Shown: piece by piece, positions 1-5,072 of the stretch
Numbering within the stretch: the first letter of the stretch is position 1
How the letters are laid out: each line of letters starts with the position of its first letter
Assembly: GCA_024641465.1 (NCBI GenBank)
Contig: JAHEDB010000199.1
Coordinates: forward strand, 1 to 5,072
Direction: 5' to 3'
From: Chromatiales bacterium
GTDB lineage: Bacteria > Pseudomonadota > Gammaproteobacteria > UBA6429 > Thiohalophilaceae
DNA: 5,072 nucleotides
Made by a program: the position numbers and the translations under genes
Notes under the pieces: generated by a model
Told to the model about the DNA's origin: nothing
Seen by the model: only the letters and a program-made list of their open reading frames with translations
Databases searched by the model: none

Positions 1-448
1 GTTTCATTTTCACAACGGCTTACTCCATTACGTGTAGTGGTATTCATTTGCAATACATCTACTTCGGCCTGGGCAGAGCTGGCTTTAGTAAATTAAGGTG
101 TCGAAATATCGGTATTGGGAATGGTAAAAATTGGCTCGTGGCGATAAAATATACTGAAAACAAATAGATATCCGGGCTAAAATATAATAGTGTGTGAGAG
201 TCGGTTTGTTGACGCTTGACAGCCGTAAGCAGACCGGATGTTAGTTTGCAAAATGAATGTAGCGCTAATGTCATCTAGGTTTTGTGAGTGGTATGGATGT
301 GTCCCCTTGCTTGAACCAGTGGAGAACTGCCCTATGCCATGTTGTAGACTGAATTAATTCGCTGTGCATGAGGTATAGTGCCAGTCAAAACACCGCAAAA
401 GATTTCAAGTCATGATACTGAACAGGATTTTTATAAAAGGTTATCGTT
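1..448. other. AT-rich intergenic region upstream of pcnB, no supported gene
   Basis: No convincing gene, tRNA or intrinsic terminator is visible here. Hand count gives about 42% GC over 1-420, clearly poorer than the genes that follow. Open stretches exist but look accidental: two plus-strand frames are open from the left edge to stops at 94-96 and 165-167, and a minus-strand frame of 71 codons spans 59-274 without a ribosome binding site. A minus-strand ATG at 45-47 is open to the left edge and could begin a divergent gene, but only 15 codons are visible. Possible promoter pieces are a perfect TTGACA at 216-221 with only poor -10 partners, an isolated TATAAT at 183-188, and TATAGT at 374-379 with a weak -35. 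The pcnB promoter is presumably somewhere here, but I cannot pick one reliably. Confidence 0.6.
435..440 (+). promoter_or_regulatory. Ribosome binding site for the AUU start of pcnB
   Basis: AAAAGG lies 8 nt upstream of the ATT codon at 449, a normal Shine-Dalgarno distance. It decides the start: the other non-canonical in-frame candidates (ATC 443, ATA 491, ATC 506) are either only 2 nt away or have no purine-rich sequence before them. The AAAA of the site is also the right half of a perfect 10-bp palindrome, TTTTATAAAA, at 429-438. Confidence 0.6.
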
Positions 449-1741
449 ATTAACAACACAGCCCCGCTAGTTCCCCGTTCCGAACACGCCATATCCCGGT
501 CAAACATCAGTGAGCATGCCCTCAAGGTGCTTTACCGACTCAAGAAAGCCGGTTATGAGTCTTATCTCGTCGGTGGCGGTGTGCGGGATCTGTTATTAGG
601 GGGGCAGCCCAAGGATTTTGATATCGCGACGGATGCACTTCCCGAACAGGTTAAAGCGTTATTCGGCAACAGTCTTATTATTGGGCGACGGTTTCGGCTG
701 GTGCATGTGCGTTTCGGGCGGGAGATCATCGAAGTTGCGACATTCCGTTCCCATCATGAGCAGGCGGAAAATGAAGGGCAGGGGGTGATGGAGGATGGTC
801 GCATCCTGCGTGACAACGTCTACGGGACCCTCGAGGAAGATGCCGTCCGTCGGGATTTCACCATTAATGCCCTGTACTATAATATTGCCGATTTTTCGGT
901 GCTGGACTATACCGGTGGCATGACCGACCTCAAGGCGCGTACCCTGCGTATGATCGGTGAAGCAGAGGTCCGCTTGCAAGAGGACCCCGTGCGTATGTTG
1001 CGTGCCATCCGTTTTGCGGCAAAGCTGCAATTCAAATTTGAGGCGAGCCTGCAAGCGCAGATTGAGTTACAGGGGCAACGACTCGATCTGGTGCCACCCG
1101 CGCGTCTGTTTGATGAGATTTTAAAATTATTTATGTCCGGTTATGCGGAATCGACATTTCAGTTATTGACTACGCATCATCTCTTCCCCCATTTGTTTGC
1201 CCAGACCGGCGAGTTAATCACGGCCGGTGATGATTATGCCCGGCAGTTTGTCCGGTTGGCCTTACGCAACACCGATACGCGCATCCTGGCGGATAAACCG
1301 GTCACCCCGGCCTTCCTGTTTGCGGCCCTGCTCTGGCCCGCCGTCAGACAACGCAGCGAGTTGTTGCTGGCATCGGGTCTTGGACATTTACAGTCACTGC
1401 TGGATGCCGGGCGGGATGTCATTAACCAGCAGTTGCCGCAGATTTCAATTCCAAAGCGTTTTCGCCAGATGATGATCGACATCTGGGTCTTTCAGGCCCG
1501 CCTGACCCAGCGACAGGGCAAACGACCGATTCGCCTGATCAGCCACCCGCGCTTTCGGGCCGGTTATGACTTTCTCCTGTTACGCAATGAGGCCGGTGAG
1601 GAGTTACATGAACTGTGTGACTGGTGGACCCGTTTTCAGGAAGCCGGGGAAGGGGAACAACATCAGATGTGCAAGGCCTTAGGCGGTGGGCCCAAGCGGC
1701 GGCGTAAGAAGGGCGCAGATCATACCGACGGGCAAGACTAA
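449..1741 (+). CDS. pcnB: Poly(A) polymerase I with non-canonical AUU start
   Basis: This enzyme adds poly(A) tails to RNA 3' ends from ATP, marking mRNA fragments and regulatory RNAs for exonuclease decay. It belongs to the class II nucleotidyltransferases shared with CCA-adding enzymes. From the ATT start it is 430 residues; E. coli PcnB has 465. Visible motifs are LVGGGVRD (40-47), the catalytic pair D56 and D58 in KDFDI, the PAP-type signature GRRFRLVHV (79-87) that argues against a CCA enzyme, probable third carboxylate E95, RRDFTIN (134-140) and EDPVRMLRAIRF (178-189). The tail is basic (PKRRRKK), as in E. coli. The first canonical start, GTG 527, would remove the conserved stretch PRSEHAISRSNISEHALK, which closely resembles PREQHAISRKDISENALK in E. 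coli. An in-frame TAA at 434-436 closes the frame, and no ATG, GTG or TTG lies between. ATT 449, with AAAAGG 8 nt upstream, fits best. folK follows after 4 nt. Confidence 0.93.
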   Translation: MNNTAPLVPRSEHAISRSNISEHALKVLYRLKKAGYESYLVGGGVRDLLLGGQPKDFDIATDALPEQVKALFGNSLIIGRRFRLVHVRFGREIIEVATFRSHHEQAENEGQGVMEDGRILRDNVYGTLEEDAVRRDFTINALYYNIADFSVLDYTGGMTDLKARTLRMIGEAEVRLQEDPVRMLRAIRFAAKLQFKFEASLQAQIELQGQRLDLVPPARLFDEILKLFMSGYAESTFQLLTTHHLFPHLFAQTGELITAGDDYARQFVRLALRNTDTRILADKPVTPAFLFAALLWPAVRQRSELLLASGLGHLQSLLDAGRDVINQQLPQISIPKRFRQMMIDIWVFQARLTQRQGKRPIRLISHPRFRAGYDFLLLRNEAGEELHELCDWWTRFQEAGEGEQHQMCKALGGGPKRRRKKGADHTDGQD

Positions 1742-1745
1742 GCCA

Positions 1746-2240
1746 ATGTCAGCCGGTTATGATGTATATATAGGTATTGGCAGTAATCTGGATAATCCCG
1801 TAATACATGTCAGGCAGGCGCTGCAGCAGCTTGCGGATTTACCTCGGACAATCTTTCTCCACAAATCTTCACTCTATTCCAGCAAGCCGATGGGGCCGGC
1901 TGATCAGCCCGATTATATCAATGCCGTGGCATCGATTCAGACTGAACTGACGCCACTCGAATTGCTGGATGAATTGCAGCACATCGAAGCGGTACATGGA
2001 CGGCTCCGTAACGGTACCCGCTGGGGGCCTCGACCACTGGATCTGGATATTCTGTTGTATGGTGAAAAAGTACTCACTCTGGATCGCCTGTTAATCCCCC
2101 ATCCGGGCTTACATGAACGGGCCTTTGTCCTGTATCCTCTGTGCGAGATTAACCCGGCATTAATCATCCCGCTGAAGGGAAGCGTGCTGGAGCTGAGAAA
2201 TACCTGTGTGGCGGACGGCCTTGAAAAAATAACACCATGA
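1746..2240 (+). CDS. folK: 6-hydroxymethyl-7,8-dihydropterin pyrophosphokinase (HPPK)
   Basis: The enzyme transfers pyrophosphate from ATP to 6-hydroxymethyl-7,8-dihydropterin, the step before dihydropteroate synthase in folate synthesis, in the cytosol. The product is 164 residues, close to the 159 of E. coli FolK. Visible are the N-terminal strand and loop YIGIGSNL (8-15), GPADQPDYINA (50-60, pterin-side loop) and the family signature RWGPRPLDLDIL (92-103), whose D99 and D101 match the two magnesium-binding aspartates. R86 and R92 sit where the family has its catalytic-loop arginines. The frame is open further upstream to a GTG at 1686, but that would overlap pcnB by 56 nt and add residues unlike the family, so ATG 1746 is chosen. 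No clear Shine-Dalgarno precedes it. The 4-nt gap after pcnB suggests translational coupling, and the stop overlaps the next start as ATGA. Confidence 0.95.
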   Translation: MSAGYDVYIGIGSNLDNPVIHVRQALQQLADLPRTIFLHKSSLYSSKPMGPADQPDYINAVASIQTELTPLELLDELQHIEAVHGRLRNGTRWGPRPLDLDILLYGEKVLTLDRLLIPHPGLHERAFVLYPLCEINPALIIPLKGSVLELRNTCVADGLEKITP

Positions 2241-2887
2241 GTAGCTCACCCCACGATTTTATTGTCATCGAAGGCCCGCTGGGGGTTGGTAAGACCACCC
2301 TGGCACTTCGCCTGGCCAGATCATTTGGGTCTGACCTACTGCTGGAAGATGCGGATGATAATCCGTTTCTGGAACGCTTTTATCAGGAACCGCGCCGCGT
2401 GGCCTTGCAGACGCAGCTGTTTTTTCTGTTTCAGCGAGCCAAACAGATCGAAGAGTTAAAACAGTCTGATATGTTCCAGCCGGTGCGTGTCGCGGATTTT
2501 ATCCTGGCAAAGGATCGCCTGTTTGCCGAGCTGACTCTCGATGAAGAGGAATTTAAACTCTATGATCAGGTCTATGAACATCTGGCGCTGGTGGCACCCG
2601 TGCCCGATCTGGTTATTTATTTGCAGGCGCCGGTCGATGTTTTGTTACGCCGTGTCGCCAAACGGGGGCGCAAATACGAACAGGGCCTGGCGGTCGAGTA
2701 TCTGGAACGACTCAATGAGGCCTACACCCGGTTTTTCTATGACTACAATGCGTCTCCCTTATTGATCGTCAACGCCGCGGAGATTGATTTTGCCGAGAAC
2801 GAGGCTGATTATCAGCTTATACTTGACTACGTCGGCAAGATCAAAAGCGGTCGCCATTACCTTAATCCGAGCCAGATAACACTTTAG
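2237..2887 (+). CDS. Deoxynucleoside kinase (dCK/dGK/dAK-type family)
   Basis: It probably phosphorylates deoxynucleosides to 5'-monophosphates with ATP, a salvage reaction; the preferred base cannot be told from sequence by eye. The 216-residue protein has a Walker A loop GPLGVGKT (13-20) and LLLEDADDNPFLERFYQ (34-50), in which E37 matches the general base of the family and the DNPFLERFY wording is typical of the bacterial branch. Next comes QTQLFFLFQRAKQ (58-70) with base-contacting glutamine candidates, then the DF..AKDRLFA segment (87-97), equivalent to the ERS/DRS motif. An arginine-rich lid RRVAKRGRKYEQGL (138-151) leads into EYLERLNEAY (154-163), very like the lid of eukaryotic deoxycytidine kinases. 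No signal peptide is seen. The ATG overlaps the folK stop by 4 nt and lacks a Shine-Dalgarno, pointing to coupled translation. E. coli has no such gene in this cluster. Thymidylate kinase is a less likely reading because of the DNP..ERFY and lid motifs. Confidence 0.88.
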   Translation: MSSSPHDFIVIEGPLGVGKTTLALRLARSFGSDLLLEDADDNPFLERFYQEPRRVALQTQLFFLFQRAKQIEELKQSDMFQPVRVADFILAKDRLFAELTLDEEEFKLYDQVYEHLALVAPVPDLVIYLQAPVDVLLRRVAKRGRKYEQGLAVEYLERLNEAYTRFFYDYNASPLLIVNAAEIDFAENEADYQLILDYVGKIKSGRHYLNPSQITL

Positions 2888-2892
2888 TCGAT

Positions 2893-3714
2893 ATGAGCAC
2901 CTTACCCAAAGACAACACCGGCAAAGTCACTGTCACCTCTCTGCTAAAGCACAAGGAGGCCGGTGAAAAATTTTCTATGCTGACTGCCTATGATGCCAGC
3001 TTTGCCGCCGTGGCTGATCAGGCCGGGGTGGATATTGTCCTGGTGGGCGATTCCCTGGGGATGGTGGTGCAGGGCCATGACAGCACGGTGCCGGTTAAGG
3101 TCGACGATATTTTGTATCACACCCGTTGTGTCAGCACGGTGTGTCGACGGGCCATGGTCATGGCCGATATGCCCTTTATGAGTTTTCGAGATGTCCCCCT
3201 GGCGCTGGAGAATGCGACACGCTTTATGCAGGACGGCGGTGCCCAGGCGGTAAAGCTGGAAGGGGGCGGACACGTCCTGCCGGTGGTCGAGGCGCTGGCG
3301 AAATACGGTATTCCGGTTTGCGCCCACCTGGGCCTGCAGCCCCAGTACGTCAACAAGCTGGGCGGCTACCGGGTACAGGGGAGGGACAAGGCCACGGCAA
3401 AACGCATGCTGCATGAGGCCAGGACCATGCAGGACAGCGGGGCGGATATGTTATTGCTGGAATGTGTCCCGGTTGAACTGGCCAATGAGATCACCCAGTC
3501 ATTAATTATTCCGACCATCGGTATCGGCGCCGGTGCCGGCTGCGATGCCCAGGTCCTGGTGCTGTATGATTTACTCGGCATCTCGTTTGGCAAGATCCCG
3601 AAATTTGCCCGTAACTTTCTCGCCGAGGCGGGTTCCATCCAGGCCGCGATTGAGGCCTACGTCAAGGCCGTCAAGGCGGGTGATTTTCCCGCGGCAGAAC
3701 ACACCTTTAATTAA
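2893..3714 (+). CDS. panB: 3-methyl-2-oxobutanoate hydroxymethyltransferase (ketopantoate hydroxymethyltransferase)
   Basis: PanB transfers a hydroxymethyl group from 5,10-methylene-tetrahydrofolate to 2-oxoisovalerate, giving ketopantoate, the first committed step of pantothenate synthesis. The cytosolic enzyme is a metal-dependent (beta/alpha)8 barrel. The product is 273 residues; E. coli PanB has 264. Visible are TAYD (31-34), LVGDSLGMVVQGHDST (50-65) with metal ligand D53, ADMPFMSF (91-98) with second metal ligand D92, VKLEGG (120-125) with substrate-binding K121, AHLGLQPQ (144-151), and LLECVPVELA with E190 as the probable catalytic base. IPTIGIGAG and GKIPKFARNFL close the barrel. Compared by memory with E. 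coli PanB there is one extra residue near 114-117; otherwise the core lines up. The start is 5 nt after the kinase stop, with no clear Shine-Dalgarno. All key residues are present, so an active enzyme is expected. Confidence 0.97.
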   Translation: MSTLPKDNTGKVTVTSLLKHKEAGEKFSMLTAYDASFAAVADQAGVDIVLVGDSLGMVVQGHDSTVPVKVDDILYHTRCVSTVCRRAMVMADMPFMSFRDVPLALENATRFMQDGGAQAVKLEGGGHVLPVVEALAKYGIPVCAHLGLQPQYVNKLGGYRVQGRDKATAKRMLHEARTMQDSGADMLLLECVPVELANEITQSLIIPTIGIGAGAGCDAQVLVLYDLLGISFGKIPKFARNFLAEAGSIQAAIEAYVKAVKAGDFPAAEHTFN

Positions 3715-3735
3715 CAAATCCCCTGTTTATATACC

Positions 3736-4584
3736 ATGCCGGTGCAATTACTTACCTCAATAGATGCTATGCAGTCGACCAGCCGGCAATGGCAGCGGGC
3801 AGGGCAACGCATTGCCTTTGTCCCGACCATGGGCAATCTTCACGCCGGGCATCTGCAACTGGTACAGGTCGCCAGGGAAAATGCGGACCGGGTTGTGGTG
3901 AGTATTTTTGTTAACCCCTTGCAGTTTGGTCCGGGGGAAGATTTTGCCAAATATCCACGCACCCGAGAGGCGGATATCGCCAAACTGGAAACGTTGGCGG
4001 TGGATGCGGTATTTGCACCGGAGGAAGGGCAGTTTTATAGCAAGGATAAAGGCCTCACCACCTTTGTCGAGGTCCCAGTCTTGTCCGACATCCTGTGCGG
4101 GGCGTTCCGGCCCGGACACTTTCGCGGTGTCACCACCGTGGTCAACAAGCTGTTTAATATCGTCCGGCCGGAGGTGGCGGTATTCGGCAGCAAGGATTTT
4201 CAGCAATTTACCATTATCCAACAAATGGTGCTGGACCTGGCCATGCCGGTCAAACTACTGGGGGTAGAAACCGTGCGTGAGCCGGACGGCCTGGCCATGA
4301 GCTCGCGTAATGCCTATCTGAGCAAGGAACACCGGGCGTTGGCACCGGCGCTGTATCAAAGTTTGGTGGATATACGGCAGCGGATCCTTGCTGGCGACAA
4401 CAATGTCTCAACGCTGGAACATGCGGCGAAACAGCAACTGGGCGACAAGGGTTTCAGGGTCGATTACCTGGAGGTGTGCGATGCCGGTACACTGGCCAGG
4501 CCACAAAACAGTACAAATGAGCAGGTTATTCTGGCCGCAGTTTGGTTGGGGAATACCCGGCTGATTGATAATATTCGTATATAG
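3736..4584 (+). CDS. panC: Pantothenate synthetase (pantoate-beta-alanine ligase)
   Basis: PanC uses ATP to activate pantoate as an adenylate and joins it to beta-alanine, giving pantothenate, AMP and pyrophosphate. It belongs to the HIGH-type nucleotidyltransferase superfamily. The product is 282 residues; E. coli PanC has 283. Visible are PTMGNLHAGH (30-39) with the HxGH signature, FVNPLQFGPGEDFAKYPRT (58-76), GAFRPGHFRGVTTVVNKLFN (122-141), FGSKDFQQ (150-157), and REPDGLAMSSRNAYLS (181-196), which holds the SSRN element equivalent to KMSKS. The family usually reads GEKDFQQ where this protein has GSKDFQQ; I do not regard that as inactivating. The ATG at 3736 gives the same N-terminal length as E. 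coli, although the 21-nt gap after panB holds no recognisable Shine-Dalgarno. It acts on the pantoate derived from the PanB product and on the PanD product, so its place between them is functionally coherent. Confidence 0.97.
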   Translation: MPVQLLTSIDAMQSTSRQWQRAGQRIAFVPTMGNLHAGHLQLVQVARENADRVVVSIFVNPLQFGPGEDFAKYPRTREADIAKLETLAVDAVFAPEEGQFYSKDKGLTTFVEVPVLSDILCGAFRPGHFRGVTTVVNKLFNIVRPEVAVFGSKDFQQFTIIQQMVLDLAMPVKLLGVETVREPDGLAMSSRNAYLSKEHRALAPALYQSLVDIRQRILAGDNNVSTLEHAAKQQLGDKGFRVDYLEVCDAGTLARPQNSTNEQVILAAVWLGNTRLIDNIRI

Positions 4585-4598
4585 CTACACCTTAATGG

Positions 4599-4627
4599 GT
4601 GGCATAGTCATAGTCGCATGGTAAAAT
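4599..4627 (+). promoter_or_regulatory. Candidate sigma70 promoter for panD with extended -10
   Basis: In the panC-panD gap, TAAAAT (4622-4627) matches 5 of 6 positions of the -10 consensus and is preceded by TGG (4619-4621), giving an extended -10. GTGGCA (4599-4604) matches 4 of 6 positions of the -35 consensus at the ideal 17-nt spacing. Transcription would begin near 4634, leaving a short leader of about 27 nt before panD. The spacer carries a CATAGT tandem duplication (4603-4614). The call rests on motif matching alone. Confidence 0.4.
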
Positions 4628-4648
4628 CGTGGTATTGGTAAGTTTCTC

Positions 4649-4654
4649 AGGAAG
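4649..4654 (+). promoter_or_regulatory. Ribosome binding site of panD
   Basis: AGGAAG lies 6 nt before ATG 4661. It favours that start over the in-frame ATG at 4673, which has no such sequence in front of it. It is the strongest Shine-Dalgarno in the window and contrasts with the weak or absent sites of folK, the kinase, panB and panC, which suggests panD is translated independently. Confidence 0.6.
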
Positions 4655-4660
4655 TAGGTA

Positions 4661-5041
4661 ATGTTTGTTACGATGTTAAAAGCCAAGTTACACCGTGTCA
4701 CCGTCACCCATTCGGAACTGGAGTATGAAGGCTCCTGCGCGATTGATGGCCGGTTGCTGGATACGGCCGGCATTCGTGAATATGAGCAGATTGAGATTTA
4801 CAACATTGCAAACGGTGAGCGTTTCACCACCTACGCCATTCGCGCCGAAGACAATTCCGGGATTATCTCGGTCAACGGCGCCGCCGCACACAAGGCCAAC
4901 CCGGGTGATCTGGTGATCGTCTGCGCCTACGTCGGTTTAAACCCGCAGGAACTGTTGAGCTATAAACCGAAACTGGTGTATGTGGATAAACAGAACCGCA
5001 TCACCCACACCCGCAATACCATTCCCGTTCAAGTCGCCTGA
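4661..5041 (+). CDS. panD: Aspartate 1-decarboxylase (pyruvoyl-dependent)
   Basis: PanD decarboxylates L-aspartate to beta-alanine, which PanC then joins to pantoate. It is made as an inactive zymogen that cleaves itself between Gly24 and Ser25; Ser25 becomes the pyruvoyl cofactor of the larger chain. The product is 126 residues, the same as E. coli PanD, and the numbering coincides: EGSC (23-26) is the cleavage site, with K9, H11, R54, Y58 (in ERFTTYAI) and N72 (in ISVNGAAAH, 69-77) at the expected active-site positions. The C-terminus IPVQVA also matches. ATG 4661 is chosen over ATG 4673 because of the Shine-Dalgarno and because E. coli likewise begins four residues before its second methionine. 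The gene is separated from panC by 76 nt with its own putative promoter. In E. coli, maturation is helped by PanZ; no such gene is in this window, so maturation may be spontaneous or assisted from elsewhere. Confidence 0.97.
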   Translation: MFVTMLKAKLHRVTVTHSELEYEGSCAIDGRLLDTAGIREYEQIEIYNIANGERFTTYAIRAEDNSGIISVNGAAAHKANPGDLVIVCAYVGLNPQELLSYKPKLVYVDKQNRITHTRNTIPVQVA

Positions 5042-5072
5042 GATTCTGTAAAAATTCAAACCGTTTATTGAT

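Noticed and set aside
3..167. Plus-strand frame open from the left edge to TAG 165-167, a possible 3' end of an upstream gene
   Set aside because: The translation (rich in Ile, Tyr and Lys) resembles nothing I know and its codon use is unlike the window's genes. A second frame is also open from the edge to 96, so open reading is not informative here.
59..274. Minus-strand open frame of 71 codons in the upstream region
   Set aside because: No ribosome binding site precedes its ATG, the translation has no recognisable family features, and it lies in AT-rich spacer where such open stretches occur by chance.
294..311. Possible sigma54 promoter (TGG ... TTGCT) before pcnB
   Set aside because: The gap between the GG and GC elements is 12 nt where 10 is required, and the rest of the -24 element does not match.
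238..357. Short plus-strand frame of 39 codons with six cysteines (ATG at 238 or 253)
   Set aside because: The cysteine density drew attention as a possible small metal-binding peptide, but there is no Shine-Dalgarno before either ATG, no spaced CxxC pattern, and no sign of coding bias.
527..529. GTG as the start of pcnB
   Set aside because: This codon corresponds to a conserved internal valine (ALKV-YRL in E. coli), conserved residues lie upstream in frame, and no ribosome binding site precedes it.
1686..1745. Upstream GTG extension of folK, overlapping the pcnB 3' end
   Set aside because: The added 20 residues are not seen in the family, whose proteins begin just before the Y-I-x-I-G-S-N strand. 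ATG 1746 gives the usual length.
5042..5072. Terminator or next gene after panD
   Set aside because: The 31 bases contain no GC-rich hairpin with a T-run and no start codon with a ribosome binding site; the window is too short to judge where the operon ends.

Overview
The window is a compact block of housekeeping genes, all on the plus strand. The order is poly(A) polymerase I (pcnB), 6-hydroxymethyl-7,8-dihydropterin pyrophosphokinase (folK), a deoxynucleoside kinase, and then the three pantothenate enzymes panB, panC and panD. The order pcnB-folK-panB-panC-panD is characteristic of Gammaproteobacteria. The pcnB product has the PAP-type 'GRRFRLVHV' signature and a basic tail, which points the same way. 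The deoxynucleoside kinase between folK and panB, and panD lying directly behind panC, differ from the Escherichia coli layout. This suggests a non-enteric gammaproteobacterium of moderate GC content. The lineage is inferred from gene order and protein similarity recalled from memory, not from a search.

Layout. Positions 1-448 hold no gene I can support. This stretch is visibly more AT-rich than the rest (about 42% GC by hand count over 1-420) and must contain the leader, and probably a promoter, for pcnB. pcnB runs from a non-canonical ATT (AUU) start at 449 to 1741. folK (1746-2240) starts 4 nt later. The kinase (2237-2887) overlaps folK by an ATGA. panB (2893-3714) follows after 5 nt and panC (3736-4584) after 21 nt. 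A 76-nt gap with a plausible extended -10 promoter and a good ribosome binding site precedes panD (4661-5041). The last 31 bases (5042-5072) show neither a gene nor a terminator.

Function. PanB and PanD make the two precursors, ketopantoate and beta-alanine. PanC condenses pantoate with beta-alanine to give pantothenate, the precursor of coenzyme A. The reductase that turns ketopantoate into pantoate is not in the window. FolK belongs to folate synthesis and is linked through one-carbon supply, since PanB uses methylene-tetrahydrofolate. The kinase salvages deoxynucleosides, and PcnB polyadenylates RNA for decay. Tight spacing and overlap suggest one transcript from pcnB to panC, with panD either read through or separately boosted.

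The most notable point is the pcnB start. The first canonical start codon in frame (GTG 527) falls inside a conserved part of the protein. The conserved upstream residues can only be reached from an ATT codon with an AAAAGG sequence in front of it. The same unusual AUU start is known for E. coli pcnB. I see no mobile element, CRISPR array, RNA gene or novel system here.
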